From: CAVOJV01 sp963696325
GTDB taxonomy: Bacteria > Pseudomonadota > Gammaproteobacteria > Competibacterales > Competibacteraceae
Assembly: GCA_963696325.1 (NCBI GenBank)
Contig: CAVOJV010000040.1
Span: 36,027-100,026 of the forward strand
Reading direction: 5' to 3'
DNA: 64,000 bases
The notes below the pieces were generated by a model. That model was not told the origin of the DNA. It was given only the letters and a program-made list of their open reading frames with translations, and did no database searches. A program made the position numbers and the translations under genes. Shown here piece by piece: positions 23,184-31,088 of the stretch. The first letter of the stretch is position 1; each line of letters begins with the position of its first letter.

Positions 23184-24851
23184 ATGTACCTTGACATCTC
23201 GACCCTGCAGCGCAACGGCCGTACCTACCAACGCGTCCTGCTGCGCGAATCCTACCGCGACCAGGGCCCAGAGCCAGGTGAAAAAACGTACCCTGGCCAA
23301 CCTCAGTGCCTGCTCGGACGCCGAGATCGACGCGATCCAATTGGCACTGCGCCATAAGCAGAAGCTAACCCAGGCTCGTTCGAGCAGCGGTTATCAGTCC
23401 AACAAGGCCCCTCGATCGGCGCGGTGTGGGCAGTCTACACGCTGGCGCGCCGCTTAGGCATTGCTCGGGCTCTGGGCGCCTCACGGGAGGGTAAACTGGC
23501 CCTGTGGCAGGTGATCGCGCGGGTAATTGATCAAGGCTCACGGCTGTCGGCGGTACGCTTCGCGGCGACTCATGGCGCCGGCGATGTGTTGGAGTTGGAG
23601 TCCTTCCACGAGGAGCCTTTATACGCCAATCTGGAGTGGCTGCAGGCGCAGCAGGTGACCATTGAGAAAAAGCTGTTTGCGCAGACCCATCAGGGAGCAA
23701 AGACCGATCTGTTTCCGTACGATGTCACCAGCCGTTATCTGGAAGGTGAACAGCATCAGTTGGCCGCCTTTGGTTATAATCGCGATGGCAAAAAGGGCAA
23801 GCGCCAGATTGTGATTGGGCTCTGGTGTGATCGCCAGGGCCACGCGCTGTCGATCGAAGTCTTTCAAGGCAATACCCAGGATACCCAGACCGTTGGCTCC
23901 CAGGTCCAGAAAGTGGCTGAGCGGTTCGGCGGCGGCGCAGTGACCTTCATCGGCGACCGGGGCATGATCAAGAACCCGCAGTTGGAGGCGCTCAAGGCCT
24001 ACTCAGAGCATGCCTTTCATTACATCACGACCATTACCAAACCGCAGATCGAGACCCTGCTGGCCGCCGGCGCCTTTCAGATCGGGCTGTTTGATCAGGC
24101 CGTTGCCGAAGTCCAGCTGAGCGAGGGTTTGCGCTATGTATTACGCCGCAATCCGACCCGTGCCAAGGAGCACCAACGCGCCCGTGAGGACAACTATCAG
24201 GCGCTGTGCCAAGCCCTCGCGCAACAAAATCACTACCTGCAGGAACACCCCCGGGCCAGCGTCGAGATGGCGCAACGCAAACTCCAGGAGAAACGCCAGC
24301 AGTTGAAAATCGGGGACTGGGTCATCATCACTGCTCAGCAACGCCCCCTGGCGCTGGCAAAAGACACGGAGCAACTCCCGGAGATCGCAAAACTCGATGG
24401 CTGTTATGTGCTGAAAACCGACCTGGCCCCTGCTGTCGCCTCCAAAGAGCTCATCCATGATCGCTACAAGGATCTCGCCCTGGTGAAATGGGCGTTTCGT
24501 ACCAGCAAGACCGTGCACTTGGAAATGCGCCCAATCCATGTCCGCCTGGCCAGTCGCACTCGCGGGCAGGCCTTGGTGGTGATGCTGGCGTATCGGATTA
24601 TCCAGGAGCTGGCCTCGTGCTGGCGCGCGTTTGACGTCACCGTGGCGGAAGGGCTCAAAGCACTGGATACGCTTTGCGTCACCGATATCACCATCGCCGG
24701 GGGCGATCGTTGTCATCTGATCCCCGAACCCCGGCCTCTGAGTCCACAACTCCTGGCGGCTGCCGAGGTTAAACTGCAGGCTGTGTTGCCGAGCAAAGGA
24801 GTCAGAGTAGTCACTAAGAAAAAGCTGACCTCAAGACGAAAAGCTGTCTAA
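23184..24851 (+). pseudogene. IS1634-family transposase with two N-terminal frameshifts
   Basis: ATG 23184 opens MYLDISTLQRNGRTYQRVLL, the usual IS1634 beginning. The frame changes near 23270 (continuing TLANLSACSDAEIDAIQLAL) and again near 23400 (continuing SIGAVWAVYTLARRLGI). From 23424 a single frame runs to 24851. It contains the IS4-superfamily DDE core: LFPYDVTSRYLEG (Asp), TFIGDRGMIKNPQLEAL (Asp) and the late Glu region VKWAFRTSKTVHLEMRP. The sequence left of the ATG is cut by IS4 copy 2, so the IS end is missing. It is inactive unless the breaks are sequencing errors. Confidence 0.85.
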
Positions 24852-24917
24852 TATCAACATATTAGGGTCTATTTCTTAGACTCCAAGTAAAGGAACATCC
24901 GTTGTAAGAGAATTAAA

Positions 24918-25763
24918 TTATGCCGCCAAGCTTGAACTTGGCTCTCCAAGAGCCGCCAACATCTTGGCGGTCTCCATGACAGGGGGCGAATTGACCCTCC
25001 AATTCGCGCCTATATTTTTCTCCAGCCAGGCAAGGGATTCTTGACGCATTTTGACATCAGGGTGGTAAAGTTCCTGAAGTTTACGCAATGCCTCCGGATT
25101 ATTTTTCCAGAGCGCTTGCTGCTTTTGGGTAGTGTCGCCTTGGGTCAGTTGTTGGTAGCGCGCATAATGTACTTGCAGGTAGTCCGGTAGCGGGCTCCCT
25201 AAAAGCTTGCCCGTCTCCATGACGTGAGGAGCGCTGAGATCCCAATAGGTGGTACCCGTGTTCTTATCCAGCCAGTTCTTAGCTTCCTTACGCACGCTAG
25301 TATCGGGGCTGTAGGTTTCCTGAAGCTTATGCAGCGCCTCGGGATTTGCCCAGAAGGCCCGATTCTTGGCTTCGACGGCTGACCACTGAGCCTGGTCGGC
25401 TTCATAAGCGGGTTGTGCGGCGGCCAGCCACGAGGGAAGCTGTACGCTTTTGTACGGAACCTGTGACCGTTGGCTGGCGTCGCTGCAGCGGCATTGGGTA
25501 AGCTGCGCCGCCATATTTTGGCATTGACTTACTGACGCTGTGGCTGGTGGTATCGCAGCGGTATCCGCTTGCGCCGCGGGAGCCTGAGACGGCTGCGCAG
25601 GCGACAGTGTACTGAGGGCGTTATCCAGCATGGCGCCAAAACCACCAGAATTTTGACTAGCCGAAGCGTCTTGCAACCCTTGCTTGGCCAAGCTGTCGAT
25701 CTGTTGGGCCAGTGAACGCAGGCTGTTAGCGAAAGTCTGTAAGGCATTGATGTTGATAGCCAT
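24918..25763 (-). CDS. Unknown flagellar-cluster protein with two ~58-residue repeats
   Basis: 281-aa protein, start ATG 25763 with ribosome-binding site GGAG. The N-terminal 35 residues are helical (INALQTFANSLRSLAQQID), followed by an Ala/Gln/Ser/Pro-rich linker (about 36-90). Two homologous modules then follow at about 131-190 and 217-276. They share the pattern W..NPEAL.KLQE.Y.PD...R.E...WL.KN.G and then P.VMET.K.L. No signal peptide or membrane helix is seen. I recognise no family. It is the last gene after motD and the DUF2802 gene with a 42-bp gap, so it probably belongs to the flagellar operon. A role as a secreted axial, capping or regulatory protein is only a guess. Confidence 0.8.
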   Translation of the reverse strand: MAININALQTFANSLRSLAQQIDSLAKQGLQDASASQNSGGFGAMLDNALSTLSPAQPSQAPAAQADTAAIPPATASVSQCQNMAAQLTQCRCSDASQRSQVPYKSVQLPSWLAAAQPAYEADQAQWSAVEAKNRAFWANPEALHKLQETYSPDTSVRKEAKNWLDKNTGTTYWDLSAPHVMETGKLLGSPLPDYLQVHYARYQQLTQGDTTQKQQALWKNNPEALRKLQELYHPDVKMRQESLAWLEKNIGANWRVNSPPVMETAKMLAALGEPSSSLAA

Positions 25764-25805
25764 ATTAATTCTCCGTAAAATTTATGATCCATACCCTATG
25801 GATAG

Positions 25806-26219
25806 TTAACCCAGTAACGGCGCCTTCGTTGACCTGGAGGCACCCCCGTGCAGCAGCTTGATCAACTCCGCCTCGCCGCAGGTCAATCCACACAGCTTGA
25901 TGAGTTCCTCCACATCCGCACCCTGGTCAGCCAGCTTGGCCGCCACCTCGAACGCTTTGTGATTGGCTTCCATACTTGGGGAGGGCTGCTCATTCCGTTC
26001 CTGCAAGCGGACGAGTTGGCTCTCAATACGCGTCAGGCGTTCGCCAAGCATACCTACAGAGAAGGTCAAGGCTTTAAGATCCTGGGGCGGTTTTTCAGGG
26101 GCTGCTATATCCGGCTGAGGTGACCGCTGACGCAGCGCATACCAACCTAAGACAATCAGCAAAACGTCGCTTACCACCAAGGCAGTGATGGCTACCGCGT
26201 AAAGGAGACTGTCAGGCAT
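25806..26219 (-). CDS. DUF2802 membrane protein
   Basis: 137-aa protein. ATG 26219 is preferred over the upstream TTG because GAGG lies eight bases before it. There is one N-terminal membrane helix (about 4-28, LLYAVAITALVVSDVLLIVLGW), a Pro-rich linker, a short coiled coil (LGERLTRIESQLVRLQERN), and a C-terminal DUF2802 domain. That domain shows the pattern AFEVAAKLADQGADVEEL followed by LCGLTCGEAELIKLLHG. DUF2802 genes commonly sit near motCD and cheW in polar-flagellated Gammaproteobacteria. The function is unknown. It is co-directional with its neighbours. Confidence 0.88.
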   Translation of the reverse strand: MPDSLLYAVAITALVVSDVLLIVLGWYALRQRSPQPDIAAPEKPPQDLKALTFSVGMLGERLTRIESQLVRLQERNEQPSPSMEANHKAFEVAAKLADQGADVEELIKLCGLTCGEAELIKLLHGGASRSTKAPLLG

Positions 26220-26227
26220 GGGGAACC

Positions 26228-26404
26228 TCAAATATACTCATCGATGCGTAGCTTGTCTGGAAGTGGCTTATCAGCGGCGCCCAGCCCGTCGGGAAGCGAT
26301 TTTTGTTCGTGCTCAGGAGCGCCTTTGGCATTTTTCCGCCGCTGTTCTTGCCCCTGCACGGGGAGTGTTGGAGTCGATGGATAGATGTTGTTGACCTTAG
26401 CCAT
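26228..26404 (-). CDS. Small hypothetical protein between motD and DUF2802 genes
   Basis: 58-aa, highly charged, Pro/Lys-rich peptide (AKVNNIYPSTPTLPVQGQE and onward). ATG 26404 is chosen because GGAGG lies nine bases upstream; a GTG two codons earlier would be too close to it. There is no domain, signal or membrane segment. It is tightly packed in the operon (8-bp gap to the next start, 14 bp from motD), which argues that it is real. Function unknown. Confidence 0.6.
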   Translation of the reverse strand: MAKVNNIYPSTPTLPVQGQEQRRKNAKGAPEHEQKSLPDGLGAADKPLPDKLRIDEYI

Positions 26405-26418
26405 AGCCACTAACCTCC

Positions 26419-27390
26419 TCAGCGTGTTTTGCTCAAACCAGCTTTAACTGCGGCCACGTCGGTGCCACGTCCAGGCGTCTTGAGGTTGTTGTTCTTTTGC
26501 TGCGGGGTTCCATCGCCCTCGATCACTAAAACTACCCGGCGATTGCGAGTACGTCCCTCCTCGGTGGCGTTGTCGCTGATAGGGCGGTGTTCTCCATAGC
26601 CGATGGCCGCCATCCGTTCTGGTCTTATCTCTGCTTCCATCAGCAGGTGCACTACACTGGCGGCCCGTGCTGCCGACAGCTCCCAGTTGGATGGATAAAT
26701 CGGTGTTTTGATCGGCACGTTATCGGTAAAACCTTCCACCTGGATGGGGTTGGACACATCTTTCAAGACAACGGCGATCTTTCTCAGGGGTTCCTGCGCC
26801 GACTCGTTGATGATAGAGCTACCGCTTGGAAACAGGATATTGTCCCCAATCTCCACTTCAATGAGGGCACCGCTGCGTCGCACTCTTATCAGATTAGCGC
26901 TAATCAATTCGGGTATCGTATCCTGCAGGCGCGTCATGATCTCGTCTAAATGATCGGGCCGCTCTGTTGGAGCAGGCGCCTCGGCTTGGCTTGTTTTGGG
27001 TTTGGCGGCAGCGACGGCAATCGGCTCTGCTGCCACCAGGGGGAGAGTGAAGTGTTTGACGATGGGGCGGCGTATCCGCTGCACACCCATAAACGGCATC
27101 GGCCGTAGTTCGGGGATGAATTTGGGCCGGTTTAATCGGGAATCGTTATTACTATCTGTCGACGGCGTGCGCGCCAGTTTGCCGACCTGAATAGGCTCTA
27201 AGCTTTGCGCCGGAGAGCGGAAAGCGGCTACCAGCACATCGGACAACACGCGATACTTACCCTCATTGATCGAGGATACCGAGTACATGACCACGAAAAA
27301 GGCGAACAGCAGGGTGATGAAATCAGCATACGACACCAGCCACCGCTCGTGATTTTCAGGTTCTTCCTGATGTTTCCGCCGCCCACCCAT
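26419..27390 (-). CDS. motD: Flagellar stator protein MotD (MotB family)
   Basis: 323-aa MotB-type stator subunit, which anchors the proton channel to peptidoglycan. The single membrane helix (about 18-40) carries the proton-carrying aspartate, D23, in SYADFITLLFAFFVVMYS. A long linker with Pro/Ala (about 60-160) follows, then an OmpA-like peptidoglycan-binding domain (about 170-300) with LFPSGSSIINE, VEGFTDNVPI, SNWELSAARAASV and GYGEHRPISDNATEEGR. It is paired with the MotC/MotA-like gene 8 bp upstream. Position after fliA and motC favours the name motD over motB. Confidence 0.93.
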   Translation of the reverse strand: MGGRRKHQEEPENHERWLVSYADFITLLFAFFVVMYSVSSINEGKYRVLSDVLVAAFRSPAQSLEPIQVGKLARTPSTDSNNDSRLNRPKFIPELRPMPFMGVQRIRRPIVKHFTLPLVAAEPIAVAAAKPKTSQAEAPAPTERPDHLDEIMTRLQDTIPELISANLIRVRRSGALIEVEIGDNILFPSGSSIINESAQEPLRKIAVVLKDVSNPIQVEGFTDNVPIKTPIYPSNWELSAARAASVVHLLMEAEIRPERMAAIGYGEHRPISDNATEEGRTRNRRVVLVIEGDGTPQQKNNNLKTPGRGTDVAAVKAGLSKTR

Positions 27391-27398
27391 GGTCTGTC

Positions 27399-28148
27399 CT
27401 ATCCGTTATGACGTACGAAGCCCTGCAGCTTGGATTCCACGTTACGGGGATTCTCGCCGTTGGCGATGGCGATAATCCCTTCGATAACCAGTTCACCCAG
27501 CTTGGACTGCTGGTTGATGACGCTTTTCAACTTGTTGGCCAGAGGCAGGCATATCAGATTGGCCAAGCCGACACCGTAAACCGTGGCAACAAACGCGGCG
27601 GCGATGCCGCTGCCCAGCTTGCCGGGATCGGCTAGGTTTCCCATTACGTGAATCAACCCCAGCACGGCACCGATGATACCGATGGTAGGCGCGTAGCCAC
27701 CCATTCCTTCAAATAGCTTCGCCGCCTGATTATCCAGGTCTTCGCGCACCGCCAAATCCATTTCCAGGACATGGCGGATATCTTTAGGCTCATTGCCGTC
27801 CACCAGTAGCTGCAAGCCTTTGGCGGCGAGTGCGTCCGGTTCGCTCTGAATCAGATTTTCCAACCCCAGCAGGCCTTCTTTGCGGGCGATCTGGCTCCAT
27901 TCCACGATTTTGCCGATGGCTTGCTCGAGAGCGATTTGGGGAGGCATAAATACCCAGATGGCATGCCTTAAAGCACGTTTAAAGATCGGCAAAGGCGCCT
28001 GCAACAGGATGGCGCCGATGGTACCGCCGATCACGATGACAAAGGCCGGGCCGTTGAGGAGGGAACCTATATGTCCGCCTTCCAGGATTTGCCCGCCAAT
28101 GATAGAGGCGAAAGCCAATACCAGACCGACAATGCTGAGAATATCCAT
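27399..28148 (-). CDS. motC: Flagellar stator protein MotC (MotA family)
   Basis: 249-aa MotA/TolQ/ExbB-type channel subunit with four membrane helices: two near the N-terminus (about 4-25 and 31-50) and two in the C-terminal third. The large cytoplasmic loop between them (about 70-150) interacts with FliG. The conserved GGYAPTIGIIGAVLGLIHVM segment contains the functional proline. The N-terminus LSIVGLVLAFASIIGGQILEGG is typical of proton-type MotA. Length is normal. It lies 9 bp after fliA and directly before motD, so the operon is fliA-motC-motD. Confidence 0.93.
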   Translation of the reverse strand: MDILSIVGLVLAFASIIGGQILEGGHIGSLLNGPAFVIVIGGTIGAILLQAPLPIFKRALRHAIWVFMPPQIALEQAIGKIVEWSQIARKEGLLGLENLIQSEPDALAAKGLQLLVDGNEPKDIRHVLEMDLAVREDLDNQAAKLFEGMGGYAPTIGIIGAVLGLIHVMGNLADPGKLGSGIAAAFVATVYGVGLANLICLPLANKLKSVINQQSKLGELVIEGIIAIANGENPRNVESKLQGFVRHNG

Positions 28149-28157
28149 CCCTATGCG

Positions 28158-28877
28158 TTACCCGTTGACCCGGGCGCGCAACCGCGCCAGTGCCTGGCTG
28201 TGGAGCTGGCTGACCCGGGATTCGCTTACCTCCAGCACGGCTCCGATCTCTTTCAGGTTCAATCCCTCGTCGTAATACAGTGACAGCACCAGCTTCTCCC
28301 GCTCCGGCAGGCCATCGATGGCCCGTACAAGCTGTTGCAGGGCGAGTTCCCGGTGTACCGTTTCTTCCGGCCCGATATCCGAAGCGGCCAGCAGGTCCGT
28401 GCTATCCTCGTCTTCCTCATTGCCCCCCAAATTCTGCAGGGACAGTAGTTTTTGGCCACGCAGGTCCGAGAGCGTATCGTGATATTCTGCCAGCGACAGG
28501 CCCAGCTCCTCGGCCACCTCTTGATCCCGCGCCTCGCCGCCTTTGGCCGTTTCCACCGCTTGGATGGCCGCCGCCACTTCGCGGGCTTTGCGATGCACGG
28601 AACGCGGCGCCCAGTCACCCTTGCGGATCTCGTCAAGCATGGCGCCGCGGATGCGGCGTTCGGCAAAGGTGGCAAAATTGGCGCCTCGGTTTGGATTGAA
28701 GCGGCGTGACGCTTCCAACAACCCCAACATGCCAGCCTGAATCAAATCATCGATCTGCACCGAGGCCGGTAACCGTGCCATGAGATGGTGTGCCACGCGC
28801 TGCACCAGCGCCGTGTGGCGGCTTAATAAATCTCCGGGCGCCTCCTCGAGGCCGGCGTACACGGCAAGACCGTTCAT
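28158..28877 (-). CDS. fliA: Sigma-28 factor FliA
   Basis: 239-aa flagellar sigma factor that directs RNA polymerase to late genes such as fliC. Region 2 includes LIQAGMLGLLEASRRFNPNR and the FATFAERRIRGAMLDEIRK segment. Region 3 follows with WAPRSVHRKARE, and region 4 with LPEREKLVLSLYYDEGLNLKEIG (residues near 185-210) and the helix-turn-helix VSESRVSQLHSQAL. Full length. The start overlaps the end of flhG by 4 bp. Its activity is presumably controlled by FlgM, which is not in the window. A perfect target promoter lies before fliC. Confidence 0.96.
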   Translation of the reverse strand: MNGLAVYAGLEEAPGDLLSRHTALVQRVAHHLMARLPASVQIDDLIQAGMLGLLEASRRFNPNRGANFATFAERRIRGAMLDEIRKGDWAPRSVHRKAREVAAAIQAVETAKGGEARDQEVAEELGLSLAEYHDTLSDLRGQKLLSLQNLGGNEEDEDSTDLLAASDIGPEETVHRELALQQLVRAIDGLPEREKLVLSLYYDEGLNLKEIGAVLEVSESRVSQLHSQALARLRARVNG

Positions 28878-29758
28878 AGTGCTGAAACCTCGTCGCTGGG
28901 GTCGGTATCAATCAGCCGCTCGATGAAGAACTGCAAATCACCCGTGACCGGGGGCATAGGCCAGGATTCGATCTGGGCCGCGATGCGCTGAAAAGCGGCG
29001 GCCGAGGTACTGCCCGGAAATGCTTCGATAACCGCCTGTCGGGCTTTAACCGCCTTTTGCAGTTTGGGATCTTCCGGCACCGTCCCGAGAAAGCTGAGGT
29101 TAACGTCCAGGAACCGCCCCGCGACCTTGAGTAATTTTGCAAACAGCTCGCGACCGGCTCGCAACTGCGTCACCCGATTGGCGAGGACGTGAAAGTGTTG
29201 CAGGCCGCAGTCGCGGTTAAGCAGCTTGATCAGCGCATAGGCGTCGGCCAAGGAAGCTGGCTCATCGCAGACCACCACGATCACCGCTTGGGAAGCGCGG
29301 CTGAAGGTGATCACGCTATCGGAGATGCCAGCCGCTGAATCCACCAGAAGCACGTCCAGCCGCTCTTGTAGCGCGCTGAGGGCACCGATGATTCCGGCAT
29401 GTTCAGCGGTAGTCAGTCCTGCCATGTGCTGGATGCCGGAACTGGCGGGAATGATCTTGATACCGGCAGGCCCCGTCAGGATGATGTCTTCCAGCGTCCG
29501 CTCCCCGTCGATGACATGGGAGAGATCGTCGCTGTGCTGCAAACCCAGAATCACGTCTATATTGGCTAATCCCAGATCCGCATCCAGCAGCATCACCCGC
29601 TTGTGCCGATGTGCCAGGGCCAGACCCAGATTGACCGTTATATTGGTCTTACCTACCCCGCCCTTGCCACTGGTCACGCAGATGACCCGGACCGGGGGAG
29701 GCTTATGGAGCCGGCGTGACCCAACCGCTGGAGCGCCGTGCAATTCAGAAGCAAGCAT
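28874..29758 (-). CDS. flhG: FlhG (FleN) flagellar number regulator ATPase
   Basis: 294-aa MinD/ParA-type ATPase that limits flagellar number and antagonises FleQ. Walker A is SGKGGVGKT at about 30-38, then DADLGLANIDVILGL and the DSAAGISDSVITFSRA region typical of FlhG. The C-terminus has the usual short amphipathic tail. It follows flhF with a 14-bp overlap (29745-29758) and overlaps fliA by 4 bp. The gene pair flhF-flhG is diagnostic of polar flagellation. Confidence 0.95.
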   Translation of the reverse strand: MLASELHGAPAVGSRRLHKPPPVRVICVTSGKGGVGKTNITVNLGLALAHRHKRVMLLDADLGLANIDVILGLQHSDDLSHVIDGERTLEDIILTGPAGIKIIPASSGIQHMAGLTTAEHAGIIGALSALQERLDVLLVDSAAGISDSVITFSRASQAVIVVVCDEPASLADAYALIKLLNRDCGLQHFHVLANRVTQLRAGRELFAKLLKVAGRFLDVNLSFLGTVPEDPKLQKAVKARQAVIEAFPGSTSAAAFQRIAAQIESWPMPPVTGDLQFFIERLIDTDPSDEVSAL

Positions 29759-31040
29759 TGATAACCCCTTTGCCGAAGGCCACCGCCAACGTTTCGTTTT
29801 CGTTCACTCTGCTGCTCGCTGCCATCAACGCTTCACCCATCCGGAGCAGAGGCTCGATTTGGGCTGACTGCAAATCTTCCGGCACCCGTTGACCGTCGCT
29901 GATGTAAGCCAGGGACAGGCCCCGGTCGTGAATCACCGACAGCGCTCCGCCCAGGCGATTAGCCTCATCCAGCTTGGTGACGATGCAGCCCGCCAGCGGC
30001 ACTTGATTGAACGCGCTGACCGCCTCTTCCAGGGCGTGGGTATCCGCGTTGGCGGCCAGCACTAAGTAGCGTTTGACCTGCGGGGTTGCCCCGATCAGGC
30101 TGAACTGCTGCGACAGCCGCACGTCCCGCTGACTCATGCCAGCGGTATCGATGAGAATCAGGGATCGGTCGGCGAAGTCGGCGATAGCGGATTGCAGGGC
30201 TTCGTGATTGCTAGCCATGCGTACCGGCATATCGAGAATCATGCCGAAGGTATGCAGCTGATCGAAAGCGCCGATGCGGTAGCCATCGGTAGTGATCAAA
30301 GCCACTTGACCCGGCCCGTGATGCAGGGCATAGCGGGCCGCCAGCTTGGCTACCGTAGTCGTCTTGCCGACGCCGGTGGGACCTATTAAGGCCACCACCC
30401 CGCCGTGTGTCAAAATATCGTCATCATTGACGGACAGTCCGCTCGCCAAGATTTGCAGCGCTTTCCGCCAAGCTTGCTCCGGATCACTCTCGGCGGCGAC
30501 CGCGTCGGTTAAGCGCAGGCAGAGATCGGATTTGAGGCCAAAACTCAGCAACCGTTCCAGCAAGTCGGCCCGGCGGGGCTGGCGCCGCGCCACTTCGCCC
30601 CAGGCAAGCCCGGATAGCTGTTGCTTGAGCAGGCCGTGAATGGCCTTGAGCTCATGTTGCATGTCCGTCAACAGGGGGTCTTGGGACCATACAATGTGCG
30701 GCTTGACGTCGGGCTTAACATCGACAGGTGCCGATTTCGACTCGACGACCCTGGTGTCGGCGCTTCCGGCAGCCGCTTTCAGTGCGTCGGTAACGAGTGG
30801 GTTGGAACCTGGCGAGGTCGCCGCCTGGTTTACCGCACTCGCCTTAGCGGTCGGCGCGGGCGATACCTTTGACTGTTGTTCCTGGGCAAGGAGCTTATCA
30901 TCGTAATCGACGGCAGCGATGATTTCGATGCCGTCGCCGACCCGTTTATTGGACAGGATCACTGCTTCGGAACCCAACTGCTCACGCACCTGGCGCAGAG
31001 CCTCGCGGATGTTGGCGGCGCATAGCCGTGTGATTTTCAT
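29745..31040 (-). CDS. flhF: FlhF, SRP-type GTPase
   Basis: 431-aa signal-recognition-type GTPase that places the polar flagellum. The N-terminal B domain opens MKITRLCAANIREALRQVRE, followed by an Ala/Pro/Lys-rich linker (about 55-120). The NG domain has G1 GPTGVGKTT (220-228), DTAGMSQRD and TKLDEANRLGGAL. The C-terminal GLSLAYISDGQRVPEDL motif is family-typical. Length is in the usual range. Ribosome-binding site GGAAGGAA precedes the ATG. It follows flhA with a 48-bp gap in which no promoter is obvious. Confidence 0.95.
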   Translation of the reverse strand: MKITRLCAANIREALRQVREQLGSEAVILSNKRVGDGIEIIAAVDYDDKLLAQEQQSKVSPAPTAKASAVNQAATSPGSNPLVTDALKAAAGSADTRVVESKSAPVDVKPDVKPHIVWSQDPLLTDMQHELKAIHGLLKQQLSGLAWGEVARRQPRRADLLERLLSFGLKSDLCLRLTDAVAAESDPEQAWRKALQILASGLSVNDDDILTHGGVVALIGPTGVGKTTTVAKLAARYALHHGPGQVALITTDGYRIGAFDQLHTFGMILDMPVRMASNHEALQSAIADFADRSLILIDTAGMSQRDVRLSQQFSLIGATPQVKRYLVLAANADTHALEEAVSAFNQVPLAGCIVTKLDEANRLGGALSVIHDRGLSLAYISDGQRVPEDLQSAQIEPLLRMGEALMAASSRVNENETLAVAFGKGVINACF

Positions 31041-31088
31041 GGTACGTGTTCCTTCCGTTAGTTACATTTCCCCAGGAGGTGCCTGTCG

